NCBI RefSeq assembly: GCF_003076635.1
Contig: NZ_QDKG01000001.1
Location: forward strand, 62,001 to 126,000
From: Sphingobacterium corticibacter
GTDB lineage: Bacteria > Bacteroidota > Bacteroidia > Sphingobacteriales > Sphingobacteriaceae
Reading direction: 5' to 3'
Length of the DNA: 64,000 nucleotides
Shown: piece by piece, positions 34,637-44,860 of the stretch
Layout of the letters: each line of letters starts with the position of its first letter
Numbering within the stretch: position 1 is the first letter of the stretch
Made by a program: the position numbers and the translations under genes
The notes under the pieces: model-generated
The model's database searches: none
What the model was told of the DNA's origin: nothing
Seen by the model: only the letters and a program-made list of their open reading frames with translations

Positions 34637-34644
34637 CAAATCTA
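34637..34644 (-). promoter_or_regulatory. -7 box upstream of the VOC-family gene
   Basis: TAGATTTG on the minus strand matches TAnnTTTG; no TTG at the usual distance. Two small hairpins, including CTTGCC-TTAT-GGCAAG at 34666-34681, lie between it and the Crp-type gene. Confidence 0.35.
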
Positions 34645-34691
34645 ACAGATAAACTCCTGGTCGCTCTTGCCTTATGGCAAGTAATTGGCCG

Positions 34692-35264
34692 TTAGCCAAT
34701 GTCTTTACGAATGCGGCTCAGGGAAGTGTCGGTGATGCCTAAAAAACTGGCAATTTGTTTCAACGGTGCGTGACGGATAATCTGTGGCTTGTTCGTTAAA
34801 ATGTCCAAATAGCGCTCTTTGGCCGATTGAGTAATGATGTCGATGGATTTTTGTTTGAATTGAAACAATTTGTTGGTCATCCAGAGCCTTCCCCATTCGC
34901 TGAATCCCGGAATCGTATGAAATAATTCCTGAAAGATGTCATACGGGATTGTCCATCCGCAGCCGTCGGTAAGTGCTTGCAGGTCTTCTTGAAGCGGAGT
35001 TCGCTGAAATAGCGAAAGTACTTCGATGACTACCTCGTATTGCCCAAAGAAATCTGTCGTAATCTCGTCGCCGTTATAATTGTGTGTGTACGAACGAATC
35101 AGTCCGCTTTCGAGCACCAAGTATTCGTTGAGCACTTTGTCTCGCTTGTAAATCACCTCACCTTTTTTGAAGGAGCGCGGATGATGTGCGTCTATAATGC
35201 GGCGAAGATCATCCGCTGAGATCAAAGGATGTTGATAGACTTGTGACAAAATAAGCTCTTTCAT
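34692..35264 (-). CDS. Crp/Fnr-family transcriptional regulator
   Basis: A 190-residue Crp-type regulator. N-terminal cyclic-nucleotide-binding-like barrel (FKKGEVIYKRDKVLNEYLVLESGLIRSY), dimerisation helix, and a C-terminal winged helix: SAKERYLDILTNKPQI, then PLKQIASFLGITDTSLSRIRKDI. No Fe-S cysteines, so not an Fnr-type oxygen sensor. Located just upstream (same strand) of the VOC/SRPBCC cluster, which it may control; inference only. Confidence 0.88.
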   Translation of the reverse strand: MKELILSQVYQHPLISADDLRRIIDAHHPRSFKKGEVIYKRDKVLNEYLVLESGLIRSYTHNYNGDEITTDFFGQYEVVIEVLSLFQRTPLQEDLQALTDGCGWTIPYDIFQELFHTIPGFSEWGRLWMTNKLFQFKQKSIDIITQSAKERYLDILTNKPQIIRHAPLKQIASFLGITDTSLSRIRKDIG

Positions 35265-35307
35265 AAGTTTAGCGCGTTGGAGTAGCTATGACTATACGAA
35301 TATAAAG

Positions 35308-35335
35308 AAAGCCTGTTCAAATAAGAACAGGCTTT
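35308..35335 (-). terminator. terminator after gltD
   Basis: AAAGCCTGTTC / GAACAGGCTTT stem of 11 bases, 6-base loop; on the minus strand followed by CTTTATATTC, T-rich. Lies about 50 bases after the gltD stop. Confidence 0.7.
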
Positions 35336-35386
35336 GCTTTCAATCAATAATTTTATGCGCTTAATCTAGCTACTTACTGACGCAGG

Positions 35387-36853
35387 TTACGCGTAGGAAT
35401 AAATAGCATCTTTTGATTCCAATTCCGAATATCCCATCAGGTATTCATCGACTTTGCGTGCGCATTCGCGACCTTCTGATATAGCCCAAACGACTAAAGA
35501 TTGTCCTCTGCGCATATCACCTGCGGCGAAATATTTAGCTTTCGAAGTTTGGTATTCACCCTCTTTGGCGTTGACATTACCGCGCTCATCATAGTTAATA
35601 CCCGCTTCGTCCAACAAGCCATCATGCTGTGGATGTAAGAATCCCATCGCTAGTGTGACTAATTCACAAGGAATTTCACGCTCAGAGCCTTCTACTTCCG
35701 TGAATTTTGTAGGTCGACCAAGTGCATCGGTTTCCCATGCCAGATCTACGACTAATGCAGCGCGTAGATTACCTTGTTCGTCACCTAAGAATTCTTTAGT
35801 GCTTACGCTCCAGTGGCGCTCACATCCTTCTTCGTGCGACGTTGTTGTCTTCAACAACATCGGGTAAGATGGCCATGGCATCGCTGCAGTGCGCTCTTTC
35901 GGCGGTTGTGGCATTAGCTCGAATTGTGTGACACTTTTTGCGCCATGACGGTTGGATGTGCCCACACAATCCGATCCCGTATCACCACCACCAATGACTA
36001 ATACATTTTTGCCCGTAGCGGTGATTTCTTCCACGTCAATCGGAGAGTTACCCACGCGCTTATTTTGTTGTTTCAAAAATTCCATCGCGTAGTGCACGCC
36101 TTTCAATTCTCTTCCTTTGATATTGAGGTTACGAGGAATAGTTGAGCCTCCAGATAATACCACCGCATCGTACGCGTCCAATTCCGAAGTTGGCACATTT
36201 TTGCCGACCTCCGCATTCGTGCGGAATTCGATGCCTGATTGCTGCATGATCTCTACTCGGCGATCGATGACCGATTTATCCAATTTAAAATCTGGAATAC
36301 CGTAGCGTAACAAGCCGCCGACTTTATCATCACGCTCATAGACTACTACATCATGCCCAGCTTTATTGAGTTGCGCAGCAGCAGCCAATCCTGCTGGTCC
36401 ACCACCTACAACCGCTACTTTTTTGCCTGTTTTCAAAAAGCTTTTGTTTGGCTTCACGTAGCCTTTTTTGAAAGCGATCTCGATGATGTGTTTCTCAATT
36501 TCTTCAATAGATACCGGTGGCTTGTTGATGCCCAATACACAGGCCGCCTCGCAAGGTGCCGGACATATTCTTCCCGTGAATTCGGGGAAGTTATTCGTGG
36601 ATACCAATATTTGGTAGGCTTCTTCCCACTTGCCATCGTATACGGCATCATTGAACTCTGGGATCACATTTCCAAGCGGACAACCCGAATGGCAAAATGG
36701 AATACCACAATTCATGCATCGCGCCGCTTGTTCGTTTAGTTGCGTGTCGGAATAAGGTTGAACAAACTCTTCATAATTTTTTACGCGACTGTCTGCTTTA
36801 TCCTTTTGAGGCGCAACTCTATCATATTCTAAAAATCCTGTTGGTTTTCCCAT
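35387..36853 (-). CDS. gltD: glutamate synthase (NADPH) small subunit
   Basis: GltD, 488 residues, the FAD/NADPH-binding beta subunit that passes electrons to GltB. Seen: two N-terminal cysteine clusters for 4Fe-4S centres (CMNCGIPFCHSGCPLGN; CPAPCEAACVLGIN), FAD fold VAVVGGGPAGLAAA, and NADPH fold VLVIGGGDTGSDC, with C-terminal GDMRRGQSLVVWAISEGR. Cotranscribed behind gltB with a 12-base gap. Confidence 0.97.
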   Translation of the reverse strand: MGKPTGFLEYDRVAPQKDKADSRVKNYEEFVQPYSDTQLNEQAARCMNCGIPFCHSGCPLGNVIPEFNDAVYDGKWEEAYQILVSTNNFPEFTGRICPAPCEAACVLGINKPPVSIEEIEKHIIEIAFKKGYVKPNKSFLKTGKKVAVVGGGPAGLAAAAQLNKAGHDVVVYERDDKVGGLLRYGIPDFKLDKSVIDRRVEIMQQSGIEFRTNAEVGKNVPTSELDAYDAVVLSGGSTIPRNLNIKGRELKGVHYAMEFLKQQNKRVGNSPIDVEEITATGKNVLVIGGGDTGSDCVGTSNRHGAKSVTQFELMPQPPKERTAAMPWPSYPMLLKTTTSHEEGCERHWSVSTKEFLGDEQGNLRAALVVDLAWETDALGRPTKFTEVEGSEREIPCELVTLAMGFLHPQHDGLLDEAGINYDERGNVNAKEGEYQTSKAKYFAAGDMRRGQSLVVWAISEGRECARKVDEYLMGYSELESKDAIYSYA

Positions 36854-36865
36854 AACTTTCCTCCG

Positions 36866-39800
36866 CTAAGCGACCACTAATTTTTTATTTAACACATTCT
36901 TGTATTCTCTTGGGAATACTTTGATGAACTTGTATTTCTCATTTGCCCAATGTTGCAAGATATAAGCTGCTCTTGCGCTATTGGTCAGATGGATATGTTT
37001 CTTTAATAAGATGATAATCTCGTTTTCATCTTCGGTATCCAACGGATCTAGATCTACCATCTCTTGATTACAATTGTCGCGGAATGTCTCGTTGATATCG
37101 TAAATCCATGCGATACCGCCACTCATACCTGCAGCAAAGTTTCTTCCCGTAGCGCCCAAGATCAACGCTCGGCCGCCAGTCATGTATTCGCAACCGTGAT
37201 CACCGATGCCTTCAACCACTGCTGTAGCGCCAGAATTTCTTACGGCGAAACGTTCACCCGCTAATCCATTGATATAGAGATGTCCGCTAGTAGCGCCATA
37301 CAATGCTACGTTGCCAATAATAATATTGTTTTCTGGTACTAAAGTGCTTTCCTTAGCTGGATAAATGGCCAACTGCGCACCAGATAAACCTTTTCCGACA
37401 TAATCATTGGCTTCGCCTTCTAACTCAAAGGACAATCCTTTGGTCGCAAATGCTCCGAATGACTGCCCGGCTGAACCTTCGAATTTGAAGTTGATGGTAT
37501 CCTCTGGCAAGCCTTTAGAACCATATACTTTCGAGATCTCGTTGGACAACAACGTGCCAATAGTACGATCGGTATTTTTGACCTTGAAGGTGCCAAATAC
37601 CGGATCTTTGAATTCAATAGCGCGCTCCGCTTGTTTCAGCAATGCCCAATCTAAGATCATACTCATGCCATGATCTTGCTCTTCGGTGTTATATAAAGAA
37701 TCTTCGGCGAAATTTCTGGCTACGTGTAGAATGCCAGAGAAATCTACTTTTTGTGCTTTCCAGTGTGGAATATCTTCGCGTTTTTTCAAGAATTGTGCTT
37801 TACCAACCATTTCATTAATGGTGCGGAAGCCTAATTCAGCCATGGTTTCGCGCATTTCTTCTGCCAAGAAGTGGAATAGATGAACCACATCTTCTGGTTT
37901 ACCAGAGAATAATTTGCGTAATTCTGGATCTTGCGTTGCCACGCCTACCGGACAGGTGTTCAAATGACATTTACGCATCATGATACAACCACCTGCGATC
38001 AATGCCGCCGTCGCAACGCCCCATTCTTCGGCACCTAACAAGGTAGCAATGACCAAATCACGACCTGTTTTCATTTGTCCGTCAGCCTGCAAAACGATTC
38101 GACTGCGTAGTCTGTTTTGTACGAGCGTTTGGTGTGCTTCGGCTAATCCCAATTCCCAAGGCAAACCAGCATGTTTTACCGAGCTTAGCGGTGAGGCACC
38201 CGTACCACCATCGTATCCGGCGATCAAGATCACATCGGCGTGTGCTTTAGCTACACCCGCTGCAATCGTACCTACACCCGCTTTAGAAACCAATTTTACG
38301 TTGATTCTAGCGGCACGGTTGGCATTTTTCAAGTCAAATATTAGCTGCGCTAAATCTTCGATTGAGTAAATGTCATGGTGTGGAGGCGGAGAGATCAGTC
38401 CAACGCCAGGTGTTGAGTGACGCGTTTTAGCAATCCAATCATCTACTTTATGGCCTGGTAGCTGTCCACCTTCTCCGGGTTTCGCACCTTGGGCCATTTT
38501 GATCTGAATTTCATCTGCTTGCGTCAAGTAGTTGGAAGTAACCCCAAAGCGAGCTGAAGCCACTTGTTTGATCGCGGAGCGCATCGAATCACCATTCTCC
38601 AAAGGTGTGTAACGAATTTCGTCTTCTCCACCTTCACCGGTGTTCGATTTGCCGCCAACGCGGTTCATGGCGATCGCTAAGGTGCTGTGTGCTTCGTGCG
38701 AAATCGAGCCGAAAGACATCGCACCTGTAGCAAACCTTTTTAAGATCTCGCTAGCTGGTTCTACTTCCTCCAATGGCACTGGCGTACGGTGTTTGGCGAA
38801 GTCGAGCAAACCACGCAGCGTAAACATACGCTCTTGCTGATTATTGATCAGTGAAGCATATTTTTTGTACGATTGATAGTCGTTGTTGCGACAAGCTTGC
38901 TGCAATAAGTGAACGGTTTGTGGGTTCCACAAGTGGCCTTCGCCACGACGTTTCCATTGGTAGATTCCGCCTTCTGGCAAGATTTCTTTTGGTACGCGAC
39001 CGGTCTCAAAGCTCTTGGCATGTTTGGCTAACGCTTCGCGTGCAATATCGTCTAATGTCAATCCGCCGATGCGTGATACCGAACCGCAGAAATATGTATC
39101 TACCACTTGCTTGTCTATTCCCAAGATCTCAAAGATCTGCGCTCCATGATAGGATTGTAGCGTCGAGATTCCCATTTTAGAAAAGATCTTCAATAAGCCA
39201 GCACATACTGCCTTCACGTAGTTTTTCCGTAACTCATCCCATGAAAGATCGGTGTCCAATTGCTTTTCTTCTTTCATCGTACGGATGCTGGCCAAGGCCA
39301 TGTACGGATTGATCGCCGTAGCTCCAAACGCCAACAAACAGGCAAAATGGTGAACTTCCCATGCATCACCCGCTTCGACTACCAAGCCAACCGCACCACG
39401 ATTACCTGTTTTGATCAGGTGATGATGTACAGCAGAAACGGCCAAGATAGATGGAATAGCAGCGTGCTGCGAATCAATCGCACGATCGGATAAAATGATG
39501 ACTTCAAAACCATCTTTTACGGCATCATCTGCGTAGCGACACAAGCGTTCAATACCTGCTTCCAAAGAACCAGGTTGTCCATCGGCTTTGAAATACGTTT
39601 GCAAGGTTTTCGCCTGGAATACGCCAGTATCGATAGAGCGTAATTTTTCTAATTCGCTCGATGTGATGATCGGGTGCTCTAATACGACACAGTGACAGAA
39701 TTTTTTGTCTTCGATCAAAATGTTTCCTGCATTACCGATAAATGTAGCCAGACTCATCACCAAACGCTCGCGAATAGGATCGATAGGTGGATTGGTTACT

Positions 39801-41380
39801 TGCGCAAAGAATTGCTTGAAATAACTCGATAAATGTTGTGGTTGATCGGATAGTACTGCCAAAGGTACATCGGTACCCATAGAACCAATCGGCTCATAGC
39901 CGGTCAGCGCCATCGGTGCGATGATGGTTTCTAGGTCCTCGCGGGTGTATCCAAACGATTGTTGGTATTTAAATACCGATTCTTTTGATAGATAAGTGAA
40001 GGTAACGCGCGGTTCAGCCAATTCCTTCAACTTGATTTTATAGTTGTCCAACCATTCTCCATAGGGTTGTTGGCGGATTAATTCTCCTTTTACTTCTTCG
40101 TCTGTGCGTACACGGCCTGCTTCCATATCCACCACGAAGATCTTTCCAGGCTGTTGTCTGCCTTTTTCGATAATCAATTCTTCTGGAATTGGTAAAGCAC
40201 CTGCTTCTGAAGAAGCAACCACACGATCATCTGAAGTGATTGCATAGCGCAATGGACGCAGTCCGTTGCGGTCTAAGGTTGCACCAATGATTTTTCCGTC
40301 CGTGAAACAAAGTGCTGCTGGGCCATCCCAAGGCTCCATTAAGGTCGCGTGATATTCATAAAATGCGCGTTTCAACGGATCCATCTGCGTGTTACCATCC
40401 CAAGCTTCTGGGACGAGCATCAACATCACATGTGGCAGACTACGGCCTGAATGTAGCAGTAACTCCACCACATTGTCCAAACATGCAGAATCTGATTGGC
40501 CTTTATCTACTACTGGAAGAAGAATGTCCATCTCTTCTTTGGTGAAATACGGAGAAGATAATGCTCTTGCACCCGCGTAAAACCAGTTCAAGTTACCTGT
40601 TAAGGTATTGATCTCTCCATTGTGAGCCATCATGCGGAACGGCTGCGCCAATGCCCAAGATGGGAAGGTATTCGTAGAGAAACGAGAGTGAACTAAGCCG
40701 AAAGCAGAGGTCACGCGCGAATCGCGTAAATCGTTGTAGTACGTGCCTACTTGATAGGTGGTCAACTGTCCTTTGTAAATGATGGTTTTACAAGACAAAG
40801 ATGCAAAATATAAGGGTAGGGGATATTCTTGGTGTTCTTTTACTTTCTGTACGATCAGGCGACGAAGAACGTATAGTTTTCTTTCGAAATCTTCTGTGTT
40901 TTTGATGCCTTCGGGGCGAGAAACGAAAAATTGTACAATCTCTGGCTCTGCACTTAATGCGGTTGGGCCAATGCCTTCGCGATTGACAGGCACATCACGA
41001 AATCCTAGGAAATCCATGCCGCGATCTTTCGTTGCTTCTTCGATAAGTGATCGGCAAAGTGCGTTCAATTCTTGTTCTTTTGGCAAGAATACCATACCGG
41101 TGCCATAGTAGCCCGGTTCTTGCAGTTGTATGCCCAGATTAATACATTCTTCCCACAAAAACTCATGTGGCAATTGAATCATAATCCCTGCACCATCACC
41201 ACTCTCTGGATCACAACCACAGGCACCGCGATGCTCCATGTTTTCTAACATGGTCAATGCATCAGCCACTTGATTATGTGATTTTACCCCTTTTATATGT
41301 GCAACAAATCCTACACCACAGGCATCATGTTCAAACTCCGGATTGTATAATCCGGCTGCCTGCAAACTATCGTACATCAT
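36866..41380 (-). CDS. gltB: glutamate synthase large subunit
   Basis: GltB, 1504 residues: glutamine + 2-oxoglutarate + 2 e- gives two glutamate. The propeptide is about 20 residues and the nucleophile is Cys21 in [10 protein letters not shown] (class II amidotransferase domain). A central linker, then the FMN/synthase domain ([38 protein letters not shown]), the 3Fe-4S cysteines in [12 protein letters not shown], and a C-terminal beta-helix domain with repeated glycine ([25 protein letters not shown]). First gene of the gltB-gltD operon. Full length and intact. The final residues [11 protein letters not shown] are typical. Confidence 0.97.
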   Translation of the reverse strand: MMYDSLQAAGLYNPEFEHDACGVGFVAHIKGVKSHNQVADALTMLENMEHRGACGCDPESGDGAGIMIQLPHEFLWEECINLGIQLQEPGYYGTGMVFLPKEQELNALCRSLIEEATKDRGMDFLGFRDVPVNREGIGPTALSAEPEIVQFFVSRPEGIKNTEDFERKLYVLRRLIVQKVKEHQEYPLPLYFASLSCKTIIYKGQLTTYQVGTYYNDLRDSRVTSAFGLVHSRFSTNTFPSWALAQPFRMMAHNGEINTLTGNLNWFYAGARALSSPYFTKEEMDILLPVVDKGQSDSACLDNVVELLLHSGRSLPHVMLMLVPEAWDGNTQMDPLKRAFYEYHATLMEPWDGPAALCFTDGKIIGATLDRNGLRPLRYAITSDDRVVASSEAGALPIPEELIIEKGRQQPGKIFVVDMEAGRVRTDEEVKGELIRQQPYGEWLDNYKIKLKELAEPRVTFTYLSKESVFKYQQSFGYTREDLETIIAPMALTGYEPIGSMGTDVPLAVLSDQPQHLSSYFKQFFAQVTNPPIDPIRERLVMSLATFIGNAGNILIEDKKFCHCVVLEHPIITSSELEKLRSIDTGVFQAKTLQTYFKADGQPGSLEAGIERLCRYADDAVKDGFEVIILSDRAIDSQHAAIPSILAVSAVHHHLIKTGNRGAVGLVVEAGDAWEVHHFACLLAFGATAINPYMALASIRTMKEEKQLDTDLSWDELRKNYVKAVCAGLLKIFSKMGISTLQSYHGAQIFEILGIDKQVVDTYFCGSVSRIGGLTLDDIAREALAKHAKSFETGRVPKEILPEGGIYQWKRRGEGHLWNPQTVHLLQQACRNNDYQSYKKYASLINNQQERMFTLRGLLDFAKHRTPVPLEEVEPASEILKRFATGAMSFGSISHEAHSTLAIAMNRVGGKSNTGEGGEDEIRYTPLENGDSMRSAIKQVASARFGVTSNYLTQADEIQIKMAQGAKPGEGGQLPGHKVDDWIAKTRHSTPGVGLISPPPHHDIYSIEDLAQLIFDLKNANRAARINVKLVSKAGVGTIAAGVAKAHADVILIAGYDGGTGASPLSSVKHAGLPWELGLAEAHQTLVQNRLRSRIVLQADGQMKTGRDLVIATLLGAEEWGVATAALIAGGCIMMRKCHLNTCPVGVATQDPELRKLFSGKPEDVVHLFHFLAEEMRETMAELGFRTINEMVGKAQFLKKREDIPHWKAQKVDFSGILHVARNFAEDSLYNTEEQDHGMSMILDWALLKQAERAIEFKDPVFGTFKVKNTDRTIGTLLSNEISKVYGSKGLPEDTINFKFEGSAGQSFGAFATKGLSFELEGEANDYVGKGLSGAQLAIYPAKESTLVPENNIIIGNVALYGATSGHLYINGLAGERFAVRNSGATAVVEGIGDHGCEYMTGGRALILGATGRNFAAGMSGGIAWIYDINETFRDNCNQEMVDLDPLDTEDENEIIILLKKHIHLTNSARAAYILQHWANEKYKFIKVFPREYKNVLNKKLVVA

Positions 41381-41686
41381 ACTTCCTCTATTATTTAGTT
41401 TGCTAATATAATAATAAATACAATACGGTTTTAATTAATTTTCATTTTTTAGCTTATTATTTTGATACAAATTTAAACTTGAGCTGATTATATCGTATTA
41501 TTTGTATTTTATGCTTGATTTGTTGTCAATATTGAAATGTTGACAAATCTTATTCTCCTCCTCATAATACGAGCCATATTCGAGCCAAACAAAGTAGATC
41601 AGGGAGATTTTAAGTAGCGATTAGCTTTTCGTCAAAAAAGGCTACCTTTGTTAGAAAGGATTTACCATCTAAATTTTTAATAGATC
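41381..41686. promoter_or_regulatory. divergent gltB / DHS-like intergenic region
   Basis: 306 AT-rich bases with no gene. For the plus-strand gene: TTA (41621-41623), 19-base spacer, TACCTTTG (41643-41650), a good promoter with one -33 change; predicted start near 41656, leader about 30 bases. For gltB on the minus strand: TAAATTTG (41475-41468), about 90 bases before the ATG, without a clear -33. Nothing else recognised. Confidence 0.5.
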
Positions 41687-42667
41687 ATGACGAAAAACAG
41701 AGGTCCTATTTCTCAATTTATTGAGAAAAACTACCTTCACTTCAATGCTGCAGCGTTAGTAGATGCAGCAAAAGGCTACGAAACGCATTTGGACGAAGGT
41801 GGAAAGATGTTGGTTTCATTGGCTGGCGCGATGAGTACAGCAGAGTTGGGTATTTCTCTGGCGGAGATGATTCGCCAAGATAAAGTTGCCATTATTTCAT
41901 GTACAGGTGCTAACCTAGAAGAGGATGTAATGAATTTAGTGGCACATTCGCACTATAAGCGTGTGCCTAACTACCGCGATCTTACTCCGCAAGATGAGTG
42001 GGATTTGTTGGAGAATCACTATAACCGTGTAACAGATACTTGTATCCCAGAGGAAGAAGCTTTCCGTCGTTTGCAATCACATTTAGAGGCTGCTTGGAAG
42101 AAAGCCGAAGCCGCTGGCGAGCGCTATTTCCCACACGAGTTTTTGTATCAAGTAGTTCGCTCTGGTGAGCTCGAACAGTATTACGAGATTGATCCTAAAA
42201 ACTCGTGGATCTTGGCTGCTGCGGAAAAAAATATTCCTATTGTGGTACCAGGTTGGGAAGATTCTACCACAGGTAATATCTTCGCTTCTTACGTGATCAA
42301 GGGACAATTACAAGCATCAACCGTGAAATCAGGTATTGAATACATGGTCTACTTGACCGAATGGTATCGCGAGAATTCTGGCGGCAAAGGAGTTGGTTTC
42401 TTCCAGATTGGTGGTGGTATTGCGGGTGATTTCCCGATCTGTGTGGTGCCAATGATGTACCAAGATTTGGAATGGCATGATGTGCCTTTCTGGTCTTACT
42501 TCTGCCAGATTTCAGATTCTACGACTTCTTATGGATCGTATTCTGGTGCTGTTCCCAACGAAAAAATTACTTGGGGTAAACTAGATATCAACACGCCAAA
42601 ATTCATTGTAGAGTCGGATGCTACAATTGTAGCACCGTTAATCTTTGCTTGGATCTTAGGTCAATAA
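41687..42667 (+). CDS. deoxyhypusine synthase-family protein
   Basis: A 326-residue homologue of deoxyhypusine synthase, an NAD- and spermidine-using enzyme. Eukaryotes and archaea use it to modify eIF5A, which bacteria do not have. Seen: LVSLAGAMSTAELGISLAEMIR, the NAD loop IISCTGANLEEDVMN, VPGWEDSTTGN, GKGVGFFQIGGGIAGDFPICVVPMM, and the catalytic-lysine block SGAVPNEKITWGKL with Lys at about residue 298. The active site looks intact, so an enzyme acting on a polyamine or another protein lysine is likely (inference). It heads a three-gene operon with the 42674 gene (6-base gap) and rdgB. Confidence 0.88.
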   Translation: MTKNRGPISQFIEKNYLHFNAAALVDAAKGYETHLDEGGKMLVSLAGAMSTAELGISLAEMIRQDKVAIISCTGANLEEDVMNLVAHSHYKRVPNYRDLTPQDEWDLLENHYNRVTDTCIPEEEAFRRLQSHLEAAWKKAEAAGERYFPHEFLYQVVRSGELEQYYEIDPKNSWILAAAEKNIPIVVPGWEDSTTGNIFASYVIKGQLQASTVKSGIEYMVYLTEWYRENSGGKGVGFFQIGGGIAGDFPICVVPMMYQDLEWHDVPFWSYFCQISDSTTSYGSYSGAVPNEKITWGKLDINTPKFIVESDATIVAPLIFAWILGQ

Positions 42668-42673
42668 AATACG

Positions 42674-43240
42674 ATGTCCAACCTGCTGACAAATCACCCC
42701 ATTGCGCTCAACGCGCTGATGAACGAAACGCTGTTCTCTGCGGATTTTACCGTTGATGACCAACCTTCGAATAGTTTTCAGCAGGCGCAAGCACAATCAT
42801 TGATTACTCCTCCGGACAATGACGTCACCACGGCGCGCAGTCCGGAGGAGTTTATCTACCAAGGGTCGATAGAGAAACGAATTCTATTTATCCTACGTTA
42901 TCCAGACTTTGATTATTTCTCTCCAGGTGCATTGGATGCTTTCGAGAAAATCCTAGCGGCAGTTGGCCTTACGGTAGCTGATGTGGCGGTGGTCAACTTA
43001 GCCAATACGCATAATCCCAACGATTTTAAGCGAATTATGCAATTCTTCCAGCCGACTCGTATTACGTTGCTCGGTGTAGAGCCGGCTTCTTTAGTGTTGC
43101 CGCCAATTCCGCACAACGAATATATGAGAGGCAAGGTGGCTACCGTATTCAATACGTATAGTTTTGAGGAGATGTTTGCTAATGTAGAGAAGAAGAAAGC
43201 CTTCTGGCTTGAGTTCAAAAAATTTATTACAAATGATTAA
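42674..43240 (+). CDS. unrecognised protein with uracil-DNA-glycosylase-like fold signature, no catalytic motifs
   Basis: A 188-residue protein without a family I can name. Residues 1-60 are low-complexity and polar. From about residue 68 the order of segments resembles family-4-type uracil-DNA glycosylases: KRILFILRYPDF, then ALDAFEKILAAVGLTVADVAVVNLANTH. These are followed by FFQPTRITLLGVEPASLVL and YSFEEMFANVEKKKAFWLEFKKF, which look like the RPxxIVxLG and HPS-LL---KR--W--L blocks. The GEAPG catalytic loop, the His and the Fe-S cysteines are missing, so it is probably not a glycosylase. It overlaps rdgB by 8 bases, indicating coupling. Fold assignment by eye only. Confidence 0.5.
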   Translation: MSNLLTNHPIALNALMNETLFSADFTVDDQPSNSFQQAQAQSLITPPDNDVTTARSPEEFIYQGSIEKRILFILRYPDFDYFSPGALDAFEKILAAVGLTVADVAVVNLANTHNPNDFKRIMQFFQPTRITLLGVEPASLVLPPIPHNEYMRGKVATVFNTYSFEEMFANVEKKKAFWLEFKKFITND

Positions 43241-43808
43241 ACTGGTATTTGCGACCAACAATGCTCACAAGTTGGAAGAAGTAAAAGCGATGTTGGGCGC
43301 AGAGTTTGATTTGCTATCCTTGGCAGACATTGGTTGCACGGCAGACATACCGGAAACGGGTGATACCTTTGAACACAATGCGCAGCAAAAAAGCGATTAT
43401 GTGGTGAACCATTTCCAGATGGACTGCTTTGCGGATGATTCGGGTTTAGAAATTGATGCGCTGGACGGCGAACCCGGCGTGTATTCTGCGCATTATAGCG
43501 GTACGCGCGATATGGATACAAATATTGCTTTGGTACTACAAAAGCTAGGTGACAATCCTGATCGTACGGCTCGTTTTCGGACGGTCATCTCACTTAGTAT
43601 AGGCGGTGAACAGCATTTCTTTGATGGATCGGTGGAAGGACATATCATTGCGAATGAGCGCGGTGGAGCGGGCTTCGGCTATGATCCAATCTTTATACCG
43701 CAAGGATATGAACAGACTTTTGCAGAGATGACCGCGGAGCAGAAGAATAAAATTAGTCATCGTGCGGTAGCAGTGGAGAAATTAGTGGCGTTTCTGCGCG
43801 GTCAATAA
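43233..43808 (+). CDS. rdgB: RdgB/Ham1 non-canonical purine NTP pyrophosphatase
   Basis: A 191-residue inosine/xanthosine triphosphate pyrophosphatase; it hydrolyses ITP, dITP and XTP to keep deaminated purines out of DNA and RNA. Seen: [16 protein letters not shown], the [34 protein letters not shown] block, and [21 protein letters not shown], then [10 protein letters not shown]. ATG 43233 ([10 protein letters not shown]) is the family start and overlaps the upstream gene's end by 8 bases; the longer in-frame reading from 43209 is inside that gene. Confidence 0.95.
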   Translation: [191 protein letters not shown]

Positions 43809-43832
43809 AAATCGCTATTCTACGTTTCTTTA

Positions 43833-44840
43833 TTAGGTAAGCGCCAACTTAGATGGAAATACGACAGTTTGAGCCGCTAAAACTTCCTTCTGCTCTATAG
43901 CCTCAAATAAAATTTCGGCCGCCCTTAATCCTTGTTTTCTAGGATATTGCTCGATGCTCCCCATGGGGGGATTGTCAATGTATTCCCATCCAGGATAGTT
44001 TGCAAAACTGATGAAAAAGAAATCCTGATTTAAAACTAGGCCTTTGGTTCTCAAATAGCGCATAACATCCAGCGTCACCATATCATTAAAAGCAATTACT
44101 GCCGAAGGTCTATCTGGAAGATTAATCAGTGTTTCCATCGCTTGCTCATTACTGTCGGCAAAAAGATCGGTACTTACGATGTAGTTCTTATTCAGCGGTA
44201 GATTATGTTGCTTCATAGCATCTTGAAAGCTGCTCAGTCTCTCTTGTGAAGCAATCATTGTGTCAGGTCCGTTTATCAAGGCTATATTCTGATGTCCTCG
44301 ATTTACAAATGCTTCGATAGCTTCTCTCATCCCAGTAGAAAGATCGCTAAAAACCCGATGCACATCAGTACGCTTAGGTACACGATCAAAGAAAACTACC
44401 GGAATCTTCGCTTGACGTAATGTGTCTATAAAAGTAAAATCTGTGGTGCTTTTACTCAAAGAAATTAGTACGCCATCAACTCGATGTCTTTTAAAAGTCT
44501 GAATGATTTTTAGTTCTCGCATTTCATCATCAAATGATTGACTTAAAATTACGGTGTAATCTTTTTCGTTAGCATACTGTTCTATCGATCCAATCGCATC
44601 TGCAAAGAAAGGTTCTGCTAAATAGGGTACTATAACACCGATCGTAAAGGTTTTTCGCTGTTTAAAAAAGATGGCTGTTTGGTTCGGTTCATATTGAAGC
44701 TCTTTAGCCATTTGCTTTACGCGTTCGGTGGTGATCAAACCGATACTCGGATGATTATTTAAAGCTCTAGATACGGTCGAGGTCGAAATCTTCAGTTTAC
44801 GTGCTATCTCCTTAATTGTTGCAGGTTTGTCTGTTTGCAT
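43833..44840 (-). CDS. LacI-family transcriptional regulator
   Basis: A 335-residue LacI-type regulator: N-terminal helix-turn-helix ATIKEIARKLKISTSTVSRALNNHPSIG, hinge, and periplasmic-binding-like effector domain (TFTIGVIVPYLAEPFFADAIGSIEQYANEKDYTVIL). Effector probably a sugar; unknown. It lies 20 bases after the S41 peptidase gene on the same strand and converges on rdgB. No local sugar operon is visible. Confidence 0.9.
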   Translation of the reverse strand: MQTDKPATIKEIARKLKISTSTVSRALNNHPSIGLITTERVKQMAKELQYEPNQTAIFFKQRKTFTIGVIVPYLAEPFFADAIGSIEQYANEKDYTVILSQSFDDEMRELKIIQTFKRHRVDGVLISLSKSTTDFTFIDTLRQAKIPVVFFDRVPKRTDVHRVFSDLSTGMREAIEAFVNRGHQNIALINGPDTMIASQERLSSFQDAMKQHNLPLNKNYIVSTDLFADSNEQAMETLINLPDRPSAVIAFNDMVTLDVMRYLRTKGLVLNQDFFFISFANYPGWEYIDNPPMGSIEQYPRKQGLRAAEILFEAIEQKEVLAAQTVVFPSKLALT

Positions 44841-44860
44841 TTGCTCTTAGTTAAAAAGAT

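Noticed and set aside
37980..38369. 129-residue open frame on the plus strand inside gltB
   Set aside because: Antisense to a conserved, intact gltB; cysteine/serine-rich composition without domain pattern; no promoter or ribosome-binding signal.
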